From: Eimeria necatrix
Taxonomy: Eukaryota > Apicomplexa > Conoidasida > Eucoccidiorida > Eimeriidae
Length of the DNA: 64,000 nucleotides
Direction: 5' to 3'
NCBI RefSeq assembly: GCF_000499385.1
Contig: NW_013651701.1
Location: 66,751-130,750 of the forward strand
The number at the start of each line of letters is the position of its first letter. Within the stretch, counting starts at the first letter, position 1. The position numbers and the translations under genes are program-made. The notes under the pieces were generated by a model that worked only from the letters and a program-made list of their open reading frames with translations, made no database searches and was not told the DNA's origin. Positions 1-9,849 of this stretch are shown in pieces.

Positions 1-822
1 GCTCAATAGTTTCGTTCCGATTTATTGGCAAGGATTTCCTCAGCTACGCTTGGCTGCTGCACCCCGGACGTCTTCAGCGCCAGCTGCAGCACAGCGACTG
101 CCCGTGGCCTTTAGCAGCACCTGACAGCAGCGGCGCTTGGGGTCATGCAATGAGCGGGGCTTCGTAGCTGCTGCTGCTGCTGCCACTGCTCGTCGCTCTG
201 CTGCAGCCGCTGTCGATGCTAGCGCCGTGGCTGCAGCTGCTGCTGCTGCCTTGACTCCTGCTGAGGCTGCTGCAGCCAAACCTCTCAGCAGCAGCCCTTG
301 ACTACTGTTTGTTGCCCACGTCCGATGTAGAGAGCCACACTGTGGCCGCTACTGCGGCGCTGAGAGGCCTTTACACGGTCCCCCCGATCTGAACCGTCCC
401 ACGCGATCCCACCCATTCCCACTCGAGCTCAGCTGGTGCAGCAGGTGGCAGCAGCCATACTGTTCTAGCGCTCCGGAATCCTTCTTTTTATTCTCAGGCG
501 CAGCTGCTGCATTCCGTCGAGCGCAGCAGACGGACATCCCCGGCTCCGAAGGGCCTTCGGAAATGAGCTGTCTTCCTTCTCGGGCCCCCCAGCAGTACCA
601 GCAGAAGGCCAGAGGACAGCCGTAGGTCGTAGTAGCCAAACACAGCCAGAAGCAGGGGCAGCAAACAGCTGGCAGCGACAAAAGTTGGGGCCCCTCACCT
701 CCGTTTGTATATGAGGAGGCTTCTCACGCCCCCGGGGGCCGTACGCGCACAGGACCCCGAAGAGCTGGGGGCCCCCACCTGTACGCTTTCTCCTCTCCGT
801 ATTCCCCAAGGCTACGGGTATA
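1..822. other. No gene recognised; low-complexity left edge
   Basis: The stretch contains CTG/GCA-rich triplet runs that stay open in several frames on both strands, but no block resembles a conserved protein, and no frame has an ATG with convincing non-repeat sequence behind it. It could be upstream or intronic sequence of the ORF at 823. Confidence 0.4.
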
Positions 823-1476
823 ATGGAGGTGTCCTCGGGGTTGGACACAGCTGCTGATGGCTCCTTTCTTCGGAGTGGACACCATGAAGAAGAGACGCAG
901 CAAGTCGCGGCAACAGCGGCTCTGCATCTGCACCTGCAGCAACACCCACATCACCCACAGCAACGCCAGCAGCAACACCCACCACAGCAGCAGCTGCTGC
1001 AACAGAAGAACAATGACTCCTACTTAGGCTGTACTCATCTGCTGCAGTCCGCCCATAGCTCTGCATCACACTTGCTATGGCCAGGCGTACAAACCGCGGT
1101 TGCTCCTGCGCCGGCCCAGCTGCCCCTGTGCCCTTCTGGAGGGGCCAGCAGCCACACAGACACGGAAATTCCGGGAGCAGCAGCAGCAGTGTTCGCCTTC
1201 GACGGCTGCAGCAGAGGCGTGCCTCTGCATTTCCAAACCACGCACCCCTTCTCCACTGACAACACCCTTCATCAACCGCAGCTGGCATTGCATGCAGCTG
1301 TAAACGATAAGGGACCCACAGACGCCTCTGTCCCTGTATGCTCTTCAACAACTGCAGCGCGAGGAGGGGCCCCGTCGGCAATGAAGGTTTTTTCCCAGGG
1401 GCCCCAGACTGGCGCCGGTCAGCTTAGAATTAAGAAAGTACTGCCCAGAATAAGAGAACTATGCCTGGAAAATTAA
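823..1476 (+). CDS. Hypothetical Gln/His-rich ORF (possible exon)
   Basis: The frame opens with a true ATG and runs 217 codons to a stop at 1474-1476. Residues about 25-65 are rich in Gln, His and Pro from CAG/CAC runs. The remainder is mixed composition (Ala, Ser, Thr, with scattered Cys) and carries no motif I recognise. It lies about 300 bases upstream of the zinc-knuckle exons on the same strand and could be a 5' exon of that gene: a possible donor (GTACTG) lies near 1437, but its intron phase does not fit the following frame cleanly. I therefore keep it separate. It may be non-coding. Confidence 0.3.
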   Translation: MEVSSGLDTAADGSFLRSGHHEEETQQVAATAALHLHLQQHPHHPQQRQQQHPPQQQLLQQKNNDSYLGCTHLLQSAHSSASHLLWPGVQTAVAPAPAQLPLCPSGGASSHTDTEIPGAAAAVFAFDGCSRGVPLHFQTTHPFSTDNTLHQPQLALHAAVNDKGPTDASVPVCSSTTAARGGAPSAMKVFSQGPQTGAGQLRIKKVLPRIRELCLEN

Positions 1477-1896
1477 TGTACCGTCCATGCTTGCTCCCCC
1501 CTTTGTTTGTGCTGGCTGAGGTGAAACTTCTCACACCCCAGCAGGTCATTTGTCCGGCACTAAAAAGAGCAGCGGTGACAGTGCTTGTGCTTGACGGCCT
1601 CCTGCTGCTGCTGCAGTAACTATTGATGCTCTATTAGCTGCTGGTAGTCCACGGCTAATTGCTGGTGCTGCAGGATTATCTGTTGCTCTGAATACTGTTG
1701 CAGTTCTGATTTGCAGCTGTTACTGCTGACTTGCAAGAAAAGGACTTTCCGAGCCACTGCACAATTAATGTGTGTGCGCTGCAGGCGGCCACGTGACAAG
1801 CTTGATCCCCTATTCTATCGAGCGAGCGCACCTAAGCGTGCAGCTGGGAGAGAGTAGGGAAGCCTTGACTCTGCATCAGCAGCAGCAAAAGCAGCA

Positions 1897-3425
1897 GATG
1901 CATCAGCAAGGTACTAAGGGGCACAACTTTTTTCCGAACAGTAGCACTCATTCACACTTTTTTCACCCGCAAAAACAAAGGCACCAGCAGCAGCTGCAGC
2001 ATCTGCAACAAGTACAGCGGCAGCACATCCAAGCTGGTCAAGTTAACCCTCCTCAGCTCCAGCAGCAGCTGCAGCAACAACTGTTGCAACAACACTTACA
2101 CCAGCAGCAGCATTTACAGCAACACCAGCAGCAGAAACAGGTCACTGAGCAGCAAGCAATGCAGAGAGGAATGCGACTACAGTTGCAAAAGAACATGCTT
2201 CTTGAGGGGCACTGCTCTGTAGGGTACCCTCTGCAGCCAGAAGCTGCTCTGGAGTGCTACAGCTGCTCGAACAAGTGGATGGGCCTGACCTGCAGCCACC
2301 CTGTTGGTGGGGAGGCTGCAGCAGCAACTGCTTCGTCATCAGTGGCAGCAGTAGGTGCACCACCAACAGCTATTCCAGCTTTTCCATCAACCCCACACGC
2401 GCCTTTTAAACCTACCTCTGCTCCCGAAGGCTCCCAACGTGCGAACGAGCTCTCTGACTTAGCTGACTCCCGGAGACTGACGGAAGATGGGGGAACTCCA
2501 GCTGAGCTGCCCCTAGCCAGCACGCTAGAAATGTGGCAGGCTAAGCAGGTTCTTAGCCAAAGAGAGTCGAGGCCCTTGCGCCTCACCCGCTTTGAAATGG
2601 TGGAGGCCTACGCAAAGTGTAAGATACCAGTGCCTAGCCACTTAAGCTCTACCCTTGGTTTGAAAATCCACAAGAGCCGAACGGTATATCTGAGAACGAC
2701 TTCCACCGCGTCACTGGTAGCCTTTAGATCTACCCCCCAATCCTTGCTTATGCGACGCAAAGCCACTGTGCACTGCAACTACACCTGCATGCCTCATAAC
2801 ACTACTTTTGACGCTGGGATCTAAGTTGTTGGGGTGCGCACGTGCAGCAACTCTCTGCCTCTCTTGCGACTCTATGGAGCACAAAATTACGAATTGTCCA
2901 TTTGGGGAGTTTGTTTGCCCCAACTGTCACCGATCCTCCCACAGAGGAGAGCACTGCCCTCTAGTGGGTCTCAAACCCTCACGTCCCCTAGCCATTTGCC
3001 TGCTCCCTGTCACTATGCCTCCTGCAGAACCTCGTCTCTCTTGTTTCCGATGCTTTTCAGTCTCTACCTTTTCGTTTCTGTATCTCTGTCTCCCGCGTCT
3101 TTCTCATCTCCAGCATCTCTTCTTGCTTTCTGGGCTACGCTGCGCCTCATCAGCCTCTTTGCTTCTCTCAGTCCTCGTGGCTGCTTTGCACACGGTTCCG
3201 GCTTTTCCGAACCCACTTGGGCGCAGCCAGCTGTTGCACTGTTTCCCTTTCGTTTTGGTTTTCTTTGGAGACCAAGCAGAACGGAAGCTTTTGACATCGC
3301 TGCCTCTTCCAGGGCTTTCGGCACTGCTTCGCCTAATGCTTGCCGTATTTGTGCTGTTGTTGCTTCAGCCCTGCCGTTTCTGCTTTGACCGTCACGCCGG
3401 AATTTCTGTCAATGAATGCATCCGT
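1897..3425 (+). CDS. Zinc-knuckle (CCHC-like) protein, partial gene model
   Basis: I see at least three exons. Exon A is an open frame whose first in-frame ATG is about 1897; it is open upstream to about 1772, so the real start is uncertain. It ends at 2618 before a strong GTAAGA donor. Exon B is 2848-2963 and exon C is 3369-3425, the latter ending at GTAAGT. The phases join: T plus CA makes a Ser codon at A/B, and B/C is phase 0. Exon A holds a long Gln-rich tract and a Cys cluster (CYSC...GLTC). Exon B encodes two adjacent knuckles, CLSCDSMEHKITNC and CPNCHRSSHRGEHC, both CX2CX4HX4C. Exon C encodes CRFCFDRH followed by a Cys seven residues later. This family usually binds single-stranded RNA. 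The intron at 2964-3368 is pyrimidine-rich. Further 3' exons were not found, so the end is not the true terminus. Confidence 0.6.
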
Positions 3426-3858
3426 GTAAGTTCCTCCCTGAGTTTCCAGTTTCATCGGACACTCCCACGTATAGAAGCTGTCTCAGCAGTAGCCTCATAC
3501 AACGCCTGGCACTAAAGTAGCCCCCGGCCGCACATTGCTGCCTTGGCTAAAGGCCACTAAGCCAGCCACAGCAGCTGTTGTAGTTGCAGCTGTAATAGCT
3601 GCTGCTCATTGAAGTTGGCGCTCTGGGGCCTTGAGAGTTAAGGGGATTGCGCATAACAGCGCGGGCTTGTTTGGGCTCACTGGCTAGGCAGCAGCCCGGA
3701 GAACGCACCAGTTTGTGCGCCTACGCTTAGAGTCTCGTGCTGCTGCGGAGCTTTGCCTTTGTCGCTGCTAGTGCTGACTTGCTGCTGTTTTGCTGCTGTT
3801 TTGTACTGCGTATCAGCGCACAGTTCGGCAGCCTTTGGAGCGTCTGTTGGGCGTAAAG
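3426..3858. other. Gap between zinc-knuckle exon C and RRM gene
   Basis: This stretch begins with the GTAAGT donor of the preceding exon. It contains CTG-rich and pyrimidine-rich sequence without a conserved block. It may hold missing 3' exons of the zinc-knuckle gene, the 5' UTR of the RRM gene, or an intron if the two are one gene. An acceptor-like site near 3825 does not join exon C in phase. Confidence 0.35.
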
Positions 3859-6800
3859 ATGCCTCTAGATGCTTCTCTTCGCCGTCGGCCTAAGGGAGAC
3901 TCGTCGAGTCCCGGTGGGGATGGAGGAGAACTAGCGAACCTGGGCCTGGGTAAGTCAGACCGGCCGAACACGCCCCATGGGCGCAGCGTATATGTGAGCA
4001 ATATGCTGCCGGGTACAAGTAAGGAGAGTCTGAGATCGGCGATTAACTTCTTGCTGGAGCATGGGGAGGTGGTATGCGTGGAGATGAGGGAGCGAAGCAA
4101 CTACTTGCCCTATGCTTTCGTCGAGCTCTCCTCCCTTCAGGCCGCCTACGAGCTTGTGCAGTACAAAAAGGCGGCCCTAATCATAGGAGATCAGGAGCTA
4201 AAGGTGCAGTTCAAAAAAATCGGCTTGGCGTGTTCCATCCCTGGCCGCAGCACCTCTGCGGGAGCTTCCGATGGGCTCGACACTAGCCACCGCTCTCCCG
4301 TTTCCCTAATGGCTCCTTTTACTCCCACTGGTCAAACTGTGCAGGAAGTTTGCAGGCTTGTAGCATACAAATTGGCTTATGACTTTGGGCTGCCCTCTCC
4401 TGGGCCTTTCCCATTCTACGGGAGCGGAGATGGAGATAACTGTGCCCTTTTTGGTCAGGGAGTGGCAGATAGTGACCTCGGGGTGCCTCCACAGCCCGGG
4501 GGCCCCCTTGTTGCTACGGCTGCTGCCCATAGCCCCAGCAGGGACGCCGAGGGCTGCAAGGCCTTCCCTGAAGTCTTCCCGATGCTGGACATGGACAGGC
4601 AGTCAAAAGACACAGACACCGAAACGCCTTGGCATAAAGACGCAAAGGGGCTTCGGGGGAACGCTAGGTTCTTCGAATCCCAGCCCCCGCGCACAGAGCT
4701 GGCAGTAGCCGCTGCAGCTGCCGCAGCTGGAGGCGGGCTGCCGTCGCTGCAACAGCTTGACCCTGTACAACAATCCCACAGCAGAAGACTACCCTGTCCA
4801 GTGGGAGGCTCCACAAGGGGGACACGCTGCCTACAGAGACCCCCCGAAGCACCTACACTAAGAGAGGCACCCATGCTGCAACCTACAGCAGCAACAGCAG
4901 CAGCAGCCAGTCAAAGGCAGCCACTAACGCGCATAAAAACGCCGGTACAGGTACAGGGGCCCCACATGTTGGACCACCCCCAGAGTTCGCATGCGCCACA
5001 GCCGTCGGAGTGCCTGGACACCCGACAAGGGGGCCTCAGCCTCTTCCCTTTCCCTAGTTACCGCCACGCGGTGCCGGAAGTGCATGCGCCATTGTGCGGA
5101 GAGAATGAGAGAAACAGAGAAGCTGTGGAGCCTCCTGAGGTGCGGCGGTTGCCTAGAGATGGCTCTGACGAGAACACAGGGAAGTCCGAGGGGCCTGTCA
5201 GTGGAGCGGCACCTAGTGCACCAAGTGCAGGGGAGCCCCCCGTTCAGAAGTTCGAGAGTAGCCCTCTTTCGAGAGCTTCATCTTTCCAGCTGCGTTCTTT
5301 CCAGGACCTGAGGCCCCCGTTCTTGAATGTTTCTCCAGCCAGAAGTGCTTCAGCCGCAGCAGCTGCTGCAGCGTCTGCACTGCAGGAGCCGTGGGGTCTG
5401 CCGGGCTCTGCGGCGGGGGAGAGCGGCAAGGCCTGGAGGGGGCAGCAAGTAGACGGAAGCGGCTCCTCCACTGAGACGCCGTCGACCTCCTTATCTGCCA
5501 GTCTTGGCTGCGACTCGCTGCCGTCTCCTTCGGCCTGCAACAGCTACATTGCCCCTCGGCTGAAGGAGATAGATGAGAGGGAAAGGGACCCAGAGGGCCC
5601 TCTCTCTCTCGCAGACGACGCCCAGCCCAAACTCACCGACCTGGATGGCACCGCAGACACTGACCTCAGTCTCCAGCTCTCTCTGGGGCCCTCTGACATG
5701 GCGGCCGGACCCCTAGATTCTCCCTGCTTGGAGACACACATTGGTGCGCGGAGGCAGCTGAGTGCCGCAGGACCAGCTAGCTATGGAAAGGGCCTCTGCG
5801 AAGATGCTTCGACAGGGCTACCCACTTGCATTTCCCCCTTCCCGCCTCACTGGGATGGCCGACCGACAGAAGGACCCCAGCAGGAGGCGCAGTCACAACT
5901 TCTTGGGCGCATTCAAGAGGACACAAGGTCTTACTTCCAGATGGACCTGTCCAACCTGATGCCTCCTGGTGGAGGAAGCAGCAGACCACTTGAGGCATTA
6001 GAGATAGAAGGCGCCCTCACTTTTTCTCCCTCCCCTTGCCCCCAACAACAGGCAGCAGACAATATGAACAGCTGGTGGTCAGCCGGCGCGAGTTCCCCCC
6101 GCGCCTTCTCCCACAGGGCACACCAAATGGGGCTGCCGTGTCTTGTAAGAAAGCTCAAGTCCCAAGACGAAGCTTGTACAGTCGACACCCGGACTCCCCC
6201 GCTGAATGCTGCTTCTTCCGCAGCGGACACTTCACTAGTCACTCCACCAGCAGCTGCGCCAACCGCTGCACCCGCTGCAGCAGCAGCCGCGGCAGCTGAT
6301 GCAAATGTTGAAATGGCAGACAGACCAGATAGCGCCACAGTTCTCGAGCCCGCCGAAGGCGTGCTTAATGGAGAAGCCCTTCAAGTATCAACAGACGGAG
6401 AGAAGGACCTTGCAGGGGCAGCAAATGGCAGTGTTTCTCCGTGCTGTCTCCCTGCGAGTTCTGCTGGGTGGGCCCCAAGCAGCTCCCCAGACACTTTTGT
6501 TGAGGAGAAAGCTCAAGCCTGTTCACAAACAACTGCTGCCGCTTCAGGAGCAGCAGCATCTATTGGTGGCAGTGCGCCGAGACCCCACGGAGGCGCCCCT
6601 GCTGCTGATGCTCTTCAGCTGTGTCGGCCTTCGTCCGTATCTCCCGACGCCAGGGATCCGTCTCCGATCGAAGCAGCAGCAGCTGCCTCTGGCAGTCGCC
6701 GCAGCTCCTTGTGTTGTGAAGGAAGTAGTTGGGCTGCCTCCCCAGCTGCTGCAGACGGAGACGGAAACGTCGAAACAAACGACGAAGACGGACGTGACAC

Positions 6801-7647
6801 AGGACATTCTACACAACAACATGTGCGATCTCACGCACTGCAGCAAAGCGAGACCCGCTCTCCGCCAGCCTCAAGCTGCAGCCCAGCCGGGCCGTGGAAC
6901 ACCACTGGACAATTCACAGACTGCTCCGTGGTGACCACTGATCAGCCCTCCACAATGCACAACCAGCTCACTACACTTGCTAGCCCTTTTTACTCAGGCC
7001 AGAGAGGGATGTCCAGCAGTGACCTTAAGCGGACAAATGGGCCTCTGGAGGAGGAGCTTCGTGGAGGTAGCTGCCCGTCGTCGCCAGCAGCCCCTCCCAG
7101 CCAGCCTCTGAGGGCTGAGGAAGCGCAGCTACAGCCCCTGCTGCTGCATCTTGACACTCCCCAGGTGCGTGCACCCTTGAAATCAAAACAGGCCCAACAG
7201 AGGCCTGAAGGCGACGAGAATACTCAGCATACGCAAACAGTTGCAGCCGAAGAGGCACTGCAACAAGCTATCTCTGTTCTTGACTCTCGACCAACTGGAA
7301 CACTCTCTGAGCCTCAGCAGCTGCAACAGGAGCTGCAGCAGGAACAGCAGGACACGGCAAGGCGCCGACCTGCGGTGGATTTCTCAATTAGAGAGGCTGG
7401 ATGCAGCACGCGTTCACCGGCTGTGGACGTGGAGCAGCAAGACCAGCAGCAACAGCAACACCAGCAACACGGGCAGGAGGAATCGAGTCTAAAACGAAGC
7501 GACCTGAAGGGATGTGATGACAGCTTGCAAAACCCTCAGTTGACGTCCTCTAAGCCTCCTGCTGTTTCCAATCCCAGCGTGGAGCTCCTTTTGGCGGTGC
7601 GCAGAGATTGGAATTTCGGGCTCTCAACGATTGGGGAGTTGCCGTAG
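3859..7647 (+). CDS. Large RRM-domain RNA-binding protein
   Basis: The ATG at 3859 opens a frame of 1262 codons. Residues about 42-115 form one RRM: the RNP2-like strand is VYVSNM, and the RNP1 position reads LPYAFVEL, a degenerate form lacking the usual Gly/Lys start. The rest, over 1000 residues, is low-complexity Ala, Ser, Pro and Gln with no other domain I recognise. The chosen start follows in-frame sequence without an ATG and directly precedes a basic Ser-rich leader and the RRM. The reading frame closes at 7645-7647. An alternative end splices at GTGCGC after the Leu-Leu-Ala near 7596 into a phase-0 exon at 7920-8177, beginning QIDNITKQLPPKV. I cannot decide between these. The likely role is RNA binding; the partner RNA is unknown. 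Confidence 0.72.
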   Translation: MPLDASLRRRPKGDSSSPGGDGGELANLGLGKSDRPNTPHGRSVYVSNMLPGTSKESLRSAINFLLEHGEVVCVEMRERSNYLPYAFVELSSLQAAYELVQYKKAALIIGDQELKVQFKKIGLACSIPGRSTSAGASDGLDTSHRSPVSLMAPFTPTGQTVQEVCRLVAYKLAYDFGLPSPGPFPFYGSGDGDNCALFGQGVADSDLGVPPQPGGPLVATAAAHSPSRDAEGCKAFPEVFPMLDMDRQSKDTDTETPWHKDAKGLRGNARFFESQPPRTELAVAAAAAAAGGGLPSLQQLDPVQQSHSRRLPCPVGGSTRGTRCLQRPPEAPTLREAPMLQPTAATAAAASQRQPLTRIKTPVQVQGPHMLDHPQSSHAPQPSECLDTRQGGLSLFPFPSYRHAVPEVHAPLCGENERNREAVEPPEVRRLPRDGSDENTGKSEGPVSGAAPSAPSAGEPPVQKFESSPLSRASSFQLRSFQDLRPPFLNVSPARSASAAAAAAASALQEPWGLPGSAAGESGKAWRGQQVDGSGSSTETPSTSLSASLGCDSLPSPSACNSYIAPRLKEIDERERDPEGPLSLADDAQPKLTDLDGTADTDLSLQLSLGPSDMAAGPLDSPCLETHIGARRQLSAAGPASYGKGLCEDASTGLPTCISPFPPHWDGRPTEGPQQEAQSQLLGRIQEDTRSYFQMDLSNLMPPGGGSSRPLEALEIEGALTFSPSPCPQQQAADNMNSWWSAGASSPRAFSHRAHQMGLPCLVRKLKSQDEACTVDTRTPPLNAASSAADTSLVTPPAAAPTAAPAAAAAAAADANVEMADRPDSATVLEPAEGVLNGEALQVSTDGEKDLAGAANGSVSPCCLPASSAGWAPSSSPDTFVEEKAQACSQTTAAASGAAASIGGSAPRPHGGAPAADALQLCRPSSVSPDARDPSPIEAAAAASGSRRSSLCCEGSSWAASPAAADGDGNVETNDEDGRDTGHSTQQHVRSHALQQSETRSPPASSCSPAGPWNTTGQFTDCSVVTTDQPSTMHNQLTTLASPFYSGQRGMSSSDLKRTNGPLEEELRGGSCPSSPAAPPSQPLRAEEAQLQPLLLHLDTPQVRAPLKSKQAQQRPEGDENTQHTQTVAAEEALQQAISVLDSRPTGTLSEPQQLQQELQQEQQDTARRRPAVDFSIREAGCSTRSPAVDVEQQDQQQQQHQQHGQEESSLKRSDLKGCDDSLQNPQLTSSKPPAVSNPSVELLLAVRRDWNFGLSTIGELP

Positions 7648-8177
7648 TGCTGTTGCTGCTGAGTCTTCTGCTGCTACGCGTGTTCGAGGGGCTGCTTGTT
7701 GGTGATCGTGCCGGTACTGCTGTTGCTGATGCTACCACTCTTGAAGTTTTATCGATGCTGCCGTTGTTTAACCGCATGCTTGAAAACATGGGAGCAAAGA
7801 AGCCGCGTCGCACTTTGGGGATGTTATCCTCTAGTAACTCACAGTAAGGTTGAGAGCTTAGAGTTTGCAGTTCAACCTTGTGGGTGCGATCCACTTTTGT
7901 TACTCCCTTCTTGCTGCAGCAAATAGACAACATAACGAAACAGTTACCGCCTAAAGTGATCGAAGCTGTCTGGGCCTCTCTGTCCAACGCCCGCGCAAGC
8001 TCTGCTGCAGTACTTGCTGCGGACGCTGGACTGGTTTCACCGGAATCAGCTGCAACAGCAAGCACAACGACAGCCGCCGCAGCCGGCTTTTCTGCTAATT
8101 CGGAAGCAGCATCGGCAACGACAGCAGCAGCTTCACCGGCAACTGCTACTGCATTTGTTGCGCCACGGGGCGTTTGA
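7648..8177 (+). other. Possible alternative last exon of the RRM gene
   Basis: The segment 7920-8177 starts right after a pyrimidine-rich tract and CTGCAG, and stays open until TGA at about 8175. Its first 25 residues (QIDNITKQLPPKVIEAVW and on) have a normal amphipathic composition, unlike the surrounding Ala-rich runs. The phase fits a splice from the 3' end of the RRM frame. The evidence is only composition and splice-site fit. Confidence 0.3.
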
Positions 8178-9849
8178 GCTTCTCCGTTTCTCCCTCGTGC
8201 TGGCCTCAGAATTGGGCCATTGGCATTTTCAGCACTTGAAGCCTTTGATCTTTGCATTGCGTGTCTCTTCTCAGCTGTCACTGGAGCTACCGTGCTCATT
8301 TGATTATAGTGGCAAATACACAGCCTCTGCCGTCACCCTAAAGCACAGCAGCGGGGGTTAGACCGCCGAGCTTTTGCTGGCTCTGCCTCTGGCTCTGTCT
8401 TCGGTTCGGCCTCTGTTGCTGTCGCCGTTTGTGTAGCTTAAGTTTCCTGTTCACCCGCGCCTTGTCGTTGTGTCTGCGGGCATCGTTTATTTTTCTATTT
8501 CCCGTGGTCTTCATTTGTTGATGCTGCAAAGTAATGCTGTCGTGCTTCTGCTGCTTTTCTTCACAGCCCCTCCTGACTCACTGCTTGCTCGTCCTTGCGT
8601 ATTGCTGCGCCCTGAGCTGTACATGGTTTCAGGGAAGGCCTGTGCGTGTTCAACAGCGCAGCGGCCTCCTCACTCTGTCTGGCTCTCAGCATCTGTATCT
8701 GATTCTCTTCAACTGGCTCATGGCTGCTGATTAGCACATGAATCGGGATGGCGGAGAGGGGCCCTCATTGCTGCTGCTCTTGTTGCAATTGCAGAACTCA
8801 TGCAGTGCATTGCAAGCGCTGCTCCTCTTCCCTGTCAGGCCTGCGTACTGCACACGCGTGTGTACATAGACACACAGTGAACAGCGTTCTTACAGGCACA
8901 GAGAGACATACATGCCTGTGGGTACAAGCCCAGGGTTTATTCTTGCTTTCAGCCCCCTTGAGACTGGCAAGCCCAGCAGCTGCAGCTGCCGGCGGTAGGC
9001 CGTTGCTGCGCGGCGCCTCGACAAGTAGCTAATGGTGGTGCTTGTTTCCCGTGCGCAAGTAAGTGTGCGTAGACGCAGACCCCAGTTGGGGGTCTTGTTG
9101 TAGGCTTGCTGTATGCCCACCTACAACCTGGCCTTGTGTGCGCGCTTGAGTGACGCCTGTTCCCACATGGCCACTTTTGTACAGCCGACAGTCGACAGTC
9201 GTTCTCTGCGCCCTTTTGGCGCCTTAAATTCTAAAAGCATTTTGTTTCTTTGCTGGCGTGCAAGCGGAACATTCACAAGCGTGGCCTGTACAGCTGTGCT
9301 TAGAGCTCGAGCGGAGAAACGAGAACATGCGAAGACAATCACTTGTAGGTGTACATCCCAGCATTAGTGTAGTTGCACGCACATAAGCAAAGGCAGCAAC
9401 GGCGCCACAGTGGCCACTCCTGCTGAAACGTTGCATTATTCCATTACGAAGTGCCTCGTTGCTTCAGATGTCTTCTTTTGCTGAACCAAGTAGAGGGCTC
9501 TTCTCTCAGGCTTTCTGTACATATGTGCCTTTCGAATCTTCTCTTTCTGTGTTTCTTTTCCTTTAGCCGTGTAACCCAGTCTTCCGAGTTTTATTTCGCA
9601 CTATATCTCACAAACAGTATCTTCACCGCCCCATTGTTGCGGTCAACAGTTTGCCATGGGCACAGAAACACCAACGCGAGTTGGCGCTTAAATCCAACAG
9701 CCGCGACAGCAGCAGTGACTAAAGCTGCAGCAGCGACGGCTGCGGCACCACCAGCTGAAACATACGAGAGCAGCAGTTGCTGCTGCTGCTCTGAAATCTG
9801 CCCTAGAGTGAGGTGCTTTTGCACCCCAGGCCTTACAAATGAGGTCACA
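8178..9849. other. No gene recognised (about 1.7 kb)
   Basis: I see only short open frames with no conserved motif on either strand. The sequence is less CAG-rich than its surroundings, with several CTGCTG and TGTGT-type patches. It lies between the 3' ends of the plus-strand RRM gene and the minus-strand glyoxalase-like gene, so it is probably convergent intergenic sequence with both 3' UTRs. Confidence 0.45.

Noticed and set aside
7550..8299. Minus-strand open frame of about 249 codons opposite the end of the RRM gene
   Set aside because: It has no conserved block and lies antisense to a better-supported frame; triplet composition explains why it is open.
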